A stretch of DNA of 64,000 bases from the NCBI GenBank assembly GCA_035549015.1, contig DASZRW010000019.1:124001-188000 (forward strand). The letters run 5' to 3'. Of the stretch, positions 18,097-25,098 are shown one piece after another. A model generated the notes under the pieces. That model saw only the letters and a program-made list of their open reading frames with translations, was not told the DNA's origin and searched no databases. Position 1 is the stretch's first letter. The number at the start of each line of letters is the position of its first letter. Source of the stretch: JAFDZV01 sp035549015 (GTDB lineage: Bacteria > Bacteroidota > Ignavibacteria > OLB7). The position numbers were made by a program, and so were the translations under genes.

Positions 18097-18345
18097 TCAC
18101 TTCAGCAGATCCACGACCTTGCCAACAAGGCCGCTTCCAACAAGAACCTGGAGGAGCAAAATGATAAGGTCAATCGTCTTTGCTTTGCGCAGATCGGATT
18201 GAGCACTTGTCGTCTCCTCAAGTTTATCAATCGCCGCAGTCAACGCGGCGAGATCATCCGCCGAGAATGAATCCCGGTTCTTCTCCAGCACTTCACGGAG
18301 TTTACCTTCTATCCGTGGAGCACTCTGTTCAGTTGGATTGCACAT
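18097..18345 (-). CDS. Small single-pass membrane protein, candidate retron effector
   Basis: 82 residues, preceded by a strong Shine-Dalgarno (AGGAGG, five bases from the ATG). The N-terminal half is charged and helical (KLREVLEKNRDSFSADDLAA), possibly a coiled coil; the C-terminus (about 57-80, IDLIILLLQVLVGSGLVGKV) is a single hydrophobic segment with a very short tail. No family recognised. It is the first gene of the RT operon, 35 bases before the XRE gene and just after the structured leader. Small membrane proteins are effectors in some retron and toxin systems, so a membrane-acting effector is a reasonable but unproven idea. Confidence 0.7.
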   Translation of the reverse strand: MCNPTEQSAPRIEGKLREVLEKNRDSFSADDLAALTAAIDKLEETTSAQSDLRKAKTIDLIILLLQVLVGSGLVGKVVDLLK

Positions 18346-18360
18346 AGCAACCTCCTGGTT

Positions 18361-18469
18361 TGTGGGACAAAACGGCAGTTATCACTGCCACCTGCGTTCA
18401 CAACGAGAGTGCCGTTTTTCGGGATTCACGTTTACCTGGTCCATTATCCTGCGTTACTTGTATCCCACA
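18361..18469 (-). other. Inverted repeats in the leader of the retron operon
   Basis: TGTGGGA (18361-18367) pairs with TCCCACA (18463-18469), and inside it AAAACGGCA (18369-18377) pairs with TGCCGTTTT (18410-18418); GGCAGT/ACTGCC (18374-18389) is a competing hairpin. The block ends 15 bases before the start codon of the small membrane protein, so it could be a leader structure, an operator, or the 3' part of the retron ncRNA. Confidence 0.5.
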
Positions 18470-18473
18470 CAGA

Positions 18474-18754
18474 CCTTCAAATCGAACTAGCGTCGACGGA
18501 TCGATCATGGAACACGGGCATGAGACCAAGCGAAGCGGTCTCCGACCGTGTTCAATGAATCGATCGGGCCGACGCTCCTTCGAGTTGAAGGCTCCTCCTT
18601 TTCTCTATGCCTGAGTAACACCTTGCTTACCTATTCCGGGCATTCTCTCGACTATCCCCCCTTCACCTTCGGAACTGCAGCAAGAACGGTGGCTATGCCA
18701 CTGTGCAGTAACCCTGCACTTCAGTGTATACGGCTGCTATCTTGGAAAAGAACT
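18474..18754 (-). ncRNA. Candidate retron msr-msd non-coding RNA
   Basis: Gene-free region of about 500 bases directly upstream of the RT operon with two ordered structures on the minus strand. First (5'), 18737-18677: a GCAGC/GCTGC stem enclosing a GTGCAG/CTGCAC hairpin extended by CACTG/CAGTG, and a TGGC/GCCA hairpin, fitting a short-stem msr part. Second, 18591-18474: a long imperfect hairpin with nested pairs CCTTCAA/TTGAAGG, TCGAA/TTCGA, AGCGTCG/CGACGCT, GATCGAT/ATCGATC, GAACACGG/CCGTGTTC and GAGACC/GGTCTC, about 40 pairs in 118 bases, fitting an msd stem. Order and strand match msr then msd. I could not find a convincing a1/a2 pair (only GGCAGTT at about 18752 against AACTGCC at about 18374) or fix the branching G. 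Confidence 0.5.
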
Positions 18755-18760
18755 GCCCTC

Positions 18761-18789
18761 AACATAGCCCATCTTAACTGTTAGTACAA
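18761..18789 (-). promoter_or_regulatory. Possible promoter of the retron ncRNA/operon
   Basis: On the minus strand TTGTAC and TATGTT are separated by 17 bases. A start about seven bases later (near 18754) would fall just before the first candidate msr stem. Confidence 0.35.
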
Positions 18790-18851
18790 ATTAATTTCTA
18801 TTCATCGATCTGACGGTACGAATCATCAACCTCCGACCGAAGGTATCGGCA

Positions 18852-19076
18852 TCATGTTCTTTTCTTTCTCGCCCCAACCTCCCCGCCCAGATCCTTGCTC
18901 AGATAGGTGAGCGCAACGGAGGCGAGCCGCGAGGGCCGCGCGGCACCGCGTACCCAGTCCGATACGGTGGCAAGGCGTACGCCCAATATCCCGGCCAGTT
19001 CCCGCTGAAGAATGCCGTGCTTCTCGCACAGATGCTTTACGTCCTCGCCGGTCCAGTCGTGTGATAGATCGATCAT
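18852..19076 (-). CDS. Small XRE-family DNA-binding protein
   Basis: 74 residues from the ATG at 19076 (MIDLSHDWTGEDVKHLC). The HTH is clear: GILQRELAGILGVRLATVSD followed by WVRGAARPSRLASVAL. Length and fold resemble one-domain antitoxin-like or phage-type repressors. It faces away from the RadC-like gene, and the intervening region holds two 15-bp inverted-repeat sites that are probably its operators, so autoregulation is likely. It also lies upstream of, and on the same strand as, the retron operon, with the retron's own candidate promoter in between. Confidence 0.82.
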   Translation of the reverse strand: MIDLSHDWTGEDVKHLCEKHGILQRELAGILGVRLATVSDWVRGAARPSRLASVALTYLSKDLGGEVGARKKRT

Positions 19077-19127
19077 GCGGTGAAGATACCGATCGCGTCT
19101 GGCCCCGGCCAAATGCCGCGGCATCGA

Positions 19128-19142
19128 GTACGGTATCCGTAC
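19128..19142. promoter_or_regulatory. Operator-like inverted repeat, copy 1
   Basis: GTACGGTATCCGTAC: arms GTACGG and CCGTAC around a 3-bp centre, 52 bp upstream of the small XRE gene start. Confidence 0.65.
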
Positions 19143-19162
19143 ATTATCTTCTTGCGCGCCGA

Positions 19163-19177
19163 GTACGGATACCGTAT
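19163..19177. promoter_or_regulatory. Operator-like inverted repeat, copy 2
   Basis: GTACGGATACCGTAT, nearly the reverse complement of copy 1, centred 35 bp away (just over three helical turns), consistent with cooperative binding by a dimeric XRE repressor. Both copies have CGA directly before them. Confidence 0.65.
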
Positions 19178-19225
19178 TTTACTGTTGTAGTTTTGTCCTC
19201 CTCAATTCCATCCGGGACTACCATC

Positions 19226-19786
19226 ATGGGCACCAGCCGTATCTTGGGGAAGCCGGCAGCGATCAACGGAGTAAGCGTGCGTGGAAGGAAGGTGCGCGAC
19301 CTGACCCAGATCGAGACCGTGTATGTGCGAACTTTCAGCACTATTTTATTGAAGGTGAATCGATTGGACATGTCCAGAGAACCACTACGATTGCGGATCT
19401 CGGTACCGGCGGACCTGATCGAGGTTCTGCATGCGATCTATGCCCTCTACGATGATGACCAAGAACATCTGGTGATGCTTGTGCTGAATGGCGGCGGTGA
19501 CGTGACCGGGTACAAGCTCATCTCTACAGGTGCTCAGGATTACACCATCGGCGACCCGCGCGTGATCTATCGCAACGCCCTCATGCTGGGAGCGGCAGCC
19601 ATCATCATCGTACACAACCACCCCAGCGGCGACATCACACCGAGTGCCGCAGACATGGATATGACACGCCAGCTTGCCCGCGCCGGCGAGTTGATGAATG
19701 TAGAGCTGCTGGACCACATCATCTATTCCCCGAAGAATCAGCTCTCATTCAAGCAGGCCATGCCCTCGCTGTTCACGACGGCTTGA
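19226..19786 (+). CDS. RadC-like JAB/MPN domain protein
   Basis: 186 residues from the ATG at 19226; a longer upstream frame runs through the operators and is rejected. The JAB core is complete, with the metal-binding motif HNHPSGDITPSAADMDMTRQ, followed by GELMNVELLDHIIYSPKNQLS. Standard RadC proteins (about 225 residues) carry an N-terminal helix-hairpin-helix region that is not evident here; the first 60 residues are unusual (TSRILGKPAAINGVSVRGRK). RadC-like genes are frequent on mobile and defence islands. Biochemical function is unknown; a protease or nuclease-like role is speculative. Divergent from the small XRE gene. Confidence 0.85.
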   Translation: MGTSRILGKPAAINGVSVRGRKVRDLTQIETVYVRTFSTILLKVNRLDMSREPLRLRISVPADLIEVLHAIYALYDDDQEHLVMLVLNGGGDVTGYKLISTGAQDYTIGDPRVIYRNALMLGAAAIIIVHNHPSGDITPSAADMDMTRQLARAGELMNVELLDHIIYSPKNQLSFKQAMPSLFTTA

Positions 19787-20098
19787 TCCTTTCTCTCCCC
19801 CTCTTCCTAAGTGAGCGTCGGGGGAAGTTCGCGCGCAACGCATCTATCAACGGCTGCGCAACGCCATCACGCCGAACCCCTCAGGCCCTCCGCCCGGTAC
19901 GGCGAGGAACTCCACCATGGTATGCAACAACCACGTTCCCAACCGACCACGCACTACTGACGACTCACCCCCAGCCCGGCGTCCCAACACAGCCTGGCGT
20001 CCCCACCATCAAACCCACGTCACGTAAAACTTCCCCTCACTATCTTGCCCGGCGCCCGCGCTCCCGGCCGGGAGGCGGCCTGGTTCCACACGACCCCC
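19787..20098. other. Intergenic region between the RadC-like gene and phnDC
   Basis: About 310 bases with no plausible gene. It contains a heptamer repeat (19941-19968) and two copies of GGCGTCCC about 19 bases apart (near 19979 and 19998). The promoter of phnDC is expected here. Confidence 0.5.
19941..19968. repeat. Four degenerate heptamers of NACNNAC form
   Basis: AACCGAC, CACGCAC, TACTGAC and GACTCAC follow each other without gaps. They resemble the AACTGAC repeat at 10870-10904. Confidence 0.6.
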
Positions 20099-22093
20099 AT
20101 GCAGATGAAGCGCACGGGATTATTGATGGCGATGATCGCACTCGCGTTCATGGCATCCACCTGTACCACCGAACGCCCGGCCAACGAAGTAGTGATCGGG
20201 CTGAACCCGTCCGAGCGTTCGGAGAATGTGCAGAAGAACGCGGACGTGCTTGCCCGCCTGATCTCCGAGCGCTCCGGGTTGAACGTGAAGATCTTCGTGG
20301 CGCAGGATTACAGCGGCCTGGTGGAGGCGCTTCGCGGCCGGACCATCGACTTCGCATTCTTCGCCCCGGTCAGCTATGTCTTCGCCGAGCGCATCGCCGG
20401 CGCGCGCGTGCTGCTGAAGGCGGAGCGGAAGGGGAAGCCGTACTACTACGGCTGCATCGTGGTGAACGCGGACAGCTCCTATCGAACGCTCGCGGATCTG
20501 AAGGGACGGAACATCGCCTGGGTCGACCCCACCTCCGCATCCGGACACATCTTCCCGAAGGCGGCCCTGGTGGAGGCGGGGATCGATCCGGAGACGTTCT
20601 TCGCGAAGCAGACATTCGCCGGCGGGCACGACGCCGTGCTCCTCTCCGTGATCAACGGCACCATCAGCGCCGGCGCCACGTACGCCAACGATACTGCAGG
20701 CGAGGATGGCTCGTGGACGCAGCTCGGCAAGGGCGCATTCAAGGGGAGGATCCGCCCCATCTTCTACTCGCCGCCGATCCCCGGCGACAACCTTGCAACC
20801 ACGCAGCATCTGATCGACACGCGGCCGGAGATCGTCCGGAAGATTCGCGATGCCGTGGCGGGCCTTACGGACAACCCCGCCGGCAGGCAGTTGATGCAGC
20901 AGATGTACCATGTGGATGCGATGATCCCCGCGGCAGGCGCGGACTACGACCCCGTGCGCCGCGCCGCCGATCTGCTGAAGCTGGACATCACGGGAACGAT
21001 CGGAGGGTCCGGCGGGAGGGCATCCCCTGCAGCCGGAACGGCAACCGGAACGGCGCAGGATCAGGGAGAGGCGAGGAATGAACTCGTCTCCACCATTGCC
21101 TTCATCACGTTCGGCCTGCTTGGCGCGGCATTCCTCGCCTATCAGACCATCCGCGAACGGCGCGCGCGCGGGCCTCGAGGCCGGGCCGCACCATCCGGCA
21201 GCCGATCTGCGCGGCCGGGCAGTCAGGCCACGCCATCGGGCGGCCAGGCTGCAGTACCGGCGGTGGGGAGCCCGCAGAACATCGCGGTGCCGGAATCGGG
21301 ACAACTGCGCGGCAGCAACGTTCAGTTCGCCGTGCGAAACCTCTCGGTCATCTACCCGGACAAGGAGGGGCGCTCCGTACAGGCGCTCACAGATATCGAT
21401 CTGGAGATCGTCGCCGGCGAGTTCGTTGCGGTGATCGGGCTTTCGGGGGCGGGAAAGAGCACACTGCTCCGCTGCCTGAACAGGATGAACCGGCCGGCCT
21501 CCGGCGCGATCTTCTTCGAGGGACGGGAGATCACCTACGCCCAGGGGAGCGAGCTGGCCGCGATCCGCCGGCGCATCGGCTTCGTGTTCCAGCAGTTCAA
21601 CCTGGTGAAGAACGTTTCGGTGATGAAGAATGTGCTTGGCGGACGCCTGGCGCATGTCTCCTGGCTGGACTCCATGCTGGGGCGGTTTCCGAAGAAAGAC
21701 CGGGATATCGCGCTGCGATACATACGGGAGGTGGGCCTGGCGGAGAAGGTTCGGAGCCGTGCGGCAAACCTCTCCGGCGGCCAGCAGCAGCGCGTTGCCA
21801 TTGCGCGCGCACTGGCGCAGCAGCCATCGGTGATCCTCGCCGATGAACCGATGGCCTCGCTGGACCCCAAGCTTGCGGAGATCGTGCTCGGCATGCTGCG
21901 CCGCTTCAATCGCGAGGAAGGGATCACGGTGATCGTGAACCTGCATGTCCTGGAGCTTGCGCGCCACTATGCGGACCGCATCATCGCACTCCGTGCCGGA
22001 GAAGTCGTATTCGACGGCTCGCCTGCGGAGCTATCCGAGGAGGTGGTGGAACGGATCTATCGCACGGACGCCGAAGGGCATCGGGCAGGGTGA
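20099..22093 (+). CDS. Fused phosphonate/phosphate-type ABC importer: PhnD binding protein + TM + PhnC ATPase
   Basis: 664 residues. Residues 1-20 form a signal (LLMAMIALAFMASTC; lipobox non-canonical with Thr before Cys). Residues about 25-315 are a PhnD-type binding protein (IGLNPSERSENVQKNADVLA, FAFFAPVSYVFAE, LADLKGRNIAWVDPTSASGH). One transmembrane helix follows (about 330-351, VSTIAFITFGLLGAAFLAYQ), then an Arg/Ser/Pro-rich linker (to about 410) and a PhnC-type ATPase with Walker A GLSGAGKST (447-455), Q-loop VFQQFN, signature LSGGQQQR (558-565) and Walker B VILADEP (578-584). Topology is consistent: domain outside, positive residues and ATPase inside. These are normally two genes. The permease gene follows by 108 bases. 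Substrate could be phosphonate, phosphite or phosphate; no C-P lyase genes are nearby. Confidence 0.9.
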   Translation: MQMKRTGLLMAMIALAFMASTCTTERPANEVVIGLNPSERSENVQKNADVLARLISERSGLNVKIFVAQDYSGLVEALRGRTIDFAFFAPVSYVFAERIAGARVLLKAERKGKPYYYGCIVVNADSSYRTLADLKGRNIAWVDPTSASGHIFPKAALVEAGIDPETFFAKQTFAGGHDAVLLSVINGTISAGATYANDTAGEDGSWTQLGKGAFKGRIRPIFYSPPIPGDNLATTQHLIDTRPEIVRKIRDAVAGLTDNPAGRQLMQQMYHVDAMIPAAGADYDPVRRAADLLKLDITGTIGGSGGRASPAAGTATGTAQDQGEARNELVSTIAFITFGLLGAAFLAYQTIRERRARGPRGRAAPSGSRSARPGSQATPSGGQAAVPAVGSPQNIAVPESGQLRGSNVQFAVRNLSVIYPDKEGRSVQALTDIDLEIVAGEFVAVIGLSGAGKSTLLRCLNRMNRPASGAIFFEGREITYAQGSELAAIRRRIGFVFQQFNLVKNVSVMKNVLGGRLAHVSWLDSMLGRFPKKDRDIALRYIREVGLAEKVRSRAANLSGGQQQRVAIARALAQQPSVILADEPMASLDPKLAEIVLGMLRRFNREEGITVIVNLHVLELARHYADRIIALRAGEVVFDGSPAELSEEVVERIYRTDAEGHRAG

Positions 22094-22201
22094 GCGGATG
22101 CCGTACGCCTCCGGCAATCGCCTCCCCGAATCCCGGCGTGAAGGGCCGGGAGTGGGAACGTCGTCGGGATCGAGAGTAGATCAACAGCCAGTGAAGAAAC
22201 C

Positions 22202-22969
22202 ATGGGTAAGCGTTCGTTCAGGATAGCGATGATCGTTGCAGTGATCGGGTTCACGGCCTGGTCGCTGGCCAACACGGAGTTCAACCCCGGCCGCATCTAC
22301 GAGGGATTCTTCGTGAAGCCCTTCTTCCGCCAGTTCCTCGCAGGGCTCTGGCCACTCAACTGGACCATTCTCGGCGATGTGCTGAAGCAGTCGCTCATCA
22401 CCATCCAGATCGCCTGGATCGGCACACTGATCGCCGCCGTCATCTCGCTCCCGATCGCATTCGTCGCGGCGCGCAACATCACGCCGGCCGTAGCGGCTGG
22501 AACGGCCGCGCGTTTCTTCTTCAACGTGGACCGCTCCATCGACGTGCTGATCGTTGCGCTGGTGCTTGTAGCGGCCGTGGGGCTGGGCCCGCTTGCCGGC
22601 GCGCTTGCCATTGCACTCCACACCATCGGCTCCATGGGGAAGCTGTTCACCGAGGCGATCGAGGCAATCGACCGCGGCCCGGTGGAGGCGTTGGAATCCA
22701 CCGGAGCCTCGCGCGCGCAGGTGGTGCGCTGGGCCGTGGTGCCGCAGGTGCTTCCCTACATCACCTCCTACTTCCTCTACCGTCTCGAACTCAACATCCG
22801 CAGCGCCGTGGTGCTCGGCATCGTCGGCGCCGGCGGCATCGGCTTCCTTCTGCTGGACAACATCAAGCAGTTCCAGTACCAGAACGTCTCCATGATCCTG
22901 CTGGTGATCGTGGCGCTGGTGATGGCGATCGACTTCATCTCCGCACGACTCCGCAAGGCAGTGGTCTAG
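22202..22969 (+). CDS. phnE: Phosphonate/phosphate-type ABC transporter permease
   Basis: 255 residues with about five to six membrane helices. The family pattern is clear: FRQFLAGLWPLNW near the start, EAIEAIDRGPVEALESTGAS (the EAA loop that docks the ATPase), RWAVVPQVLPYITSYFLYR and NIRSAVVLGIVGAGGIGFLL. It forms the membrane channel of the importer with the fused PhnD-PhnC protein just upstream on the same strand. The stop codon is followed immediately by a long heptamer repeat. Confidence 0.94.
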   Translation: MGKRSFRIAMIVAVIGFTAWSLANTEFNPGRIYEGFFVKPFFRQFLAGLWPLNWTILGDVLKQSLITIQIAWIGTLIAAVISLPIAFVAARNITPAVAAGTAARFFFNVDRSIDVLIVALVLVAAVGLGPLAGALAIALHTIGSMGKLFTEAIEAIDRGPVEALESTGASRAQVVRWAVVPQVLPYITSYFLYRLELNIRSAVVLGIVGAGGIGFLLLDNIKQFQYQNVSMILLVIVALVMAIDFISARLRKAVV

Positions 22970-22973
22970 CGGA

Positions 22974-23080
22974 GGTTATGGGTTCATCGGCTATGGGGCA
23001 TGGCGCACTCATCACTGATCACCCATCACCCATCACCCATCACTCGTCACTCATCACCCCCATCACTCATCACCCATCAC
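22974..23080. repeat. Heptanucleotide tandem array filling the gap between two stop codons
   Basis: Fifteen heptamers in one register, broken once by two extra C (23058-23059). The right part is dominated by CCATCAC and TCATCAC with single variants TGATCAC and TCGTCAC; the left part is degenerate (GGTTATG, GGTTCAT, CGGCTAT, GGGGCAT, GGCGCAC). It spans almost exactly the interval between the phnE stop (22969) and the stop of the converging gene (23082). Confidence 0.93.
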
Positions 23081-23081
23081 T

Positions 23082-23894
23082 CTAGAAGTAGTACGTCCCG
23101 CTGATGAACGGAAACACCATGGGCACGAACGGTCCGGCATATCTGATGAGCGCGGGGCTTGCCATCAGTGCCCCCTCGAATGTGAAGTGCGTGCCGGAGC
23201 CGCGGACGCCGGCCATGAGGAGATAGTCGTCCAGCCCGGCATCCCGGTTGAGCGTCGGCGCGACGAGGGACTCCGCGATGAAGGCGAAGTCGCGGCGTTC
23301 ATCGTAGATCGCGATGCCGATCTGCGAGAACCCCACGACCGGCCTCTGTTTGTAGCCGCCGGTCACGCTCATGCTCGCCTCCACCTGATCGTTTCCTGCC
23401 GAGGCCGTGGCCGTAAACACCGGCATGGGGGCCGCAAGGCCCGGGCCGCCGTCGAAGTCCATCATGTATGCATCTGCGCTCAGCGCCAACCCGTGGAAGA
23501 ATCCATCCGCCTGCATCACCTGTGCCTTCGCGCCCACAATCATGCTCAGCCCATTCGGCACGGGCGAATAGAGCGCGCTCAACTGCAGCCATCCCGTGGG
23601 CGCGAACGCAATGTCCATCCACAGGAACTCATGTACGCCGATCATCGATGTTCCTTCACGGATGGTATGCGCGGTGGGCATGATGAACAATCGCTGAACG
23701 GTTGGGTCGCCAACGCCGTTCTCCTCCCTTGCCGGTTCAAGCGTATCGGCAGGCCGGGCCGGTTCCTGGTAGGGAACAGGCCAATTCGTGCGAATGGCGT
23801 CCGGCTGCGGCATGGCCGCATGCGCCGCATGGTGCATCAGAAACACAAACGAAAGGATTGAAGCGATGCAGTGGTGTGAAGAGTGCGTCTGCAT
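23082..23894 (-). CDS. Predicted outer-membrane beta-barrel protein
   Basis: 270 residues from the ATG at 23894, where a signal peptide begins (MQTHSSHHCIASILSFVFLM, cleavage near AHAA). After about 40 residues rich in Pro there are amphipathic strands typical of a barrel (TSMIGVHEFLWMDIAFAPTG, LSMIVGAKAQVMQ, FHGLALSADAYMMDFDG, HFTFEGALMASPAL), ending in a terminal aromatic strand FPFISGTYYF, a classic outer-membrane signature. No specific family recognised. Converges with phnE; the border is the heptamer array. Confidence 0.72.
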   Translation of the reverse strand: MQTHSSHHCIASILSFVFLMHHAAHAAMPQPDAIRTNWPVPYQEPARPADTLEPAREENGVGDPTVQRLFIMPTAHTIREGTSMIGVHEFLWMDIAFAPTGWLQLSALYSPVPNGLSMIVGAKAQVMQADGFFHGLALSADAYMMDFDGGPGLAAPMPVFTATASAGNDQVEASMSVTGGYKQRPVVGFSQIGIAIYDERRDFAFIAESLVAPTLNRDAGLDDYLLMAGVRGSGTHFTFEGALMASPALIRYAGPFVPMVFPFISGTYYF

Positions 23895-24082
23895 ATATCC
23901 TCGCACAATTGTGAACCGTGGATCGAACAACTGCGGGATGACACGAGGAGGAGGTGAGTGTAACCGGTGGATGGTTGCAGGCGGGTTGGTGGCCAGCCGA
24001 TTCAACGATGTGCGGTCCGCTTCGCCGCCGGGAGCAGGCCGCACCAGGATTCATCTGCAAACGGGCTCACCCGTACGCAGGT

Positions 24083-24913
24083 TCAGATGGCGGGCATGTC
24101 GATGTTCAGTTTCTCCACGGCCTCGGCCGCCGCATGCTGCTCCGCCTCCTTCTTGCTTCGCCCACGTCCCTCACCGCGCACCTCGCCGCCAACAAGCACC
24201 TGAACGGTGAAGACGCGCTCGTGATCGGGCCCTTCCTCCTTTACCACCATGTAGCGCGGAGCGCCGAGGCCCTGCGCCTGCATATGCTCGAGAAGGATGC
24301 TCTTGAAGTTCTCGTCGATGAAGAGAACCTTCTCGCATGTCTCCGGAGTAAGCAGCGTACGCGCCAGGAACTCCTTCACCAGCCGGAGATCGCCGTTGGT
24401 GTCCAGATAGATCGCGGCGATGATTGCCTCGAAGGCATCGGCCAGCAGCGAGTCGTTCCCCTGCTCCAGCGATTGCTCCGCGGAGGAATTCAGCAGCACG
24501 ATCTCCTCCAGCCGCACCATGCGGGCGCAGATCGTCAGCGCCTTGCGGTTCACAAGCCGGCTGCGCAGTTTGGTGAGCTCGCCTTCCTGAATGTCGGTGT
24601 AGCGGTGGAAGAGGAATTCCCCGATGAGCATGTTCAGAATGGAGTCACCCAGGAACTCCAGCCGCTCGTTGCTGACAACGGAATCCTGCTCGGCCACCTG
24701 CAGGTAGCTGCGATGCACGAGCGCCTGTTCGAAGTACGCAACGTTCGCAATACGATATCCCACCACCTCCTCCAGCAATGCCATTGCACGGGGAGTCACC
24801 AGACCGTGATTGATGAACTGTCTGCGGTCCGGATACGGCGAGAAAATTGATTCAACGGACGAACCCCGGCTCTGGGCCCGACCGAAGAGTTTGTTGACGA
24901 GTTGGCGAATCAT
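24083..24913 (-). CDS. rnc: Ribonuclease III
   Basis: Cleaves double-stranded RNA in rRNA and mRNA processing. 276 residues: an N-terminal extension of about 35, a catalytic domain with signature NERLEFLGDS (82-91) and second acidic site ADAFEAIIAAIYLD, and a C-terminal dsRNA-binding domain (about 205-270) with GEGRGRSKKEAEQHAAAEAV. It follows fabF, the common order at the end of the fab cluster in many bacteria. The gap of 185 bases suggests it may also have its own promoter. Confidence 0.96.
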   Translation of the reverse strand: MIRQLVNKLFGRAQSRGSSVESIFSPYPDRRQFINHGLVTPRAMALLEEVVGYRIANVAYFEQALVHRSYLQVAEQDSVVSNERLEFLGDSILNMLIGEFLFHRYTDIQEGELTKLRSRLVNRKALTICARMVRLEEIVLLNSSAEQSLEQGNDSLLADAFEAIIAAIYLDTNGDLRLVKEFLARTLLTPETCEKVLFIDENFKSILLEHMQAQGLGAPRYMVVKEEGPDHERVFTVQVLVGGEVRGEGRGRSKKEAEQHAAAEAVEKLNIDMPAI

Positions 24914-25098
24914 CGCACGCGAGGATATGAACTGCCCCTCTTGACGCTACCGCTCCGGGGGAATAGGCGCGATGCGGGTACTTGAAACTGCGCCGCCGTG
25001 ACATGTGGGTGCCAACGAAGGCATCGCGGGGGACTGGCAATCGGTTCACGCATGCGGCGCAGACCGGTTCCGGGTACGCCGCATGCCGTAGACGAACG

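Noticed and set aside
18361..18784. Group II intron domains in the region upstream of the RT operon
   Set aside because: The stem set superficially recalls intron domain V, but the RT lacks a maturase domain and has retron motifs, so msr-msd is preferred.
22974..23080. CRISPR array
   Set aside because: The repeat is seven bases with no spacers; no cas genes are present.
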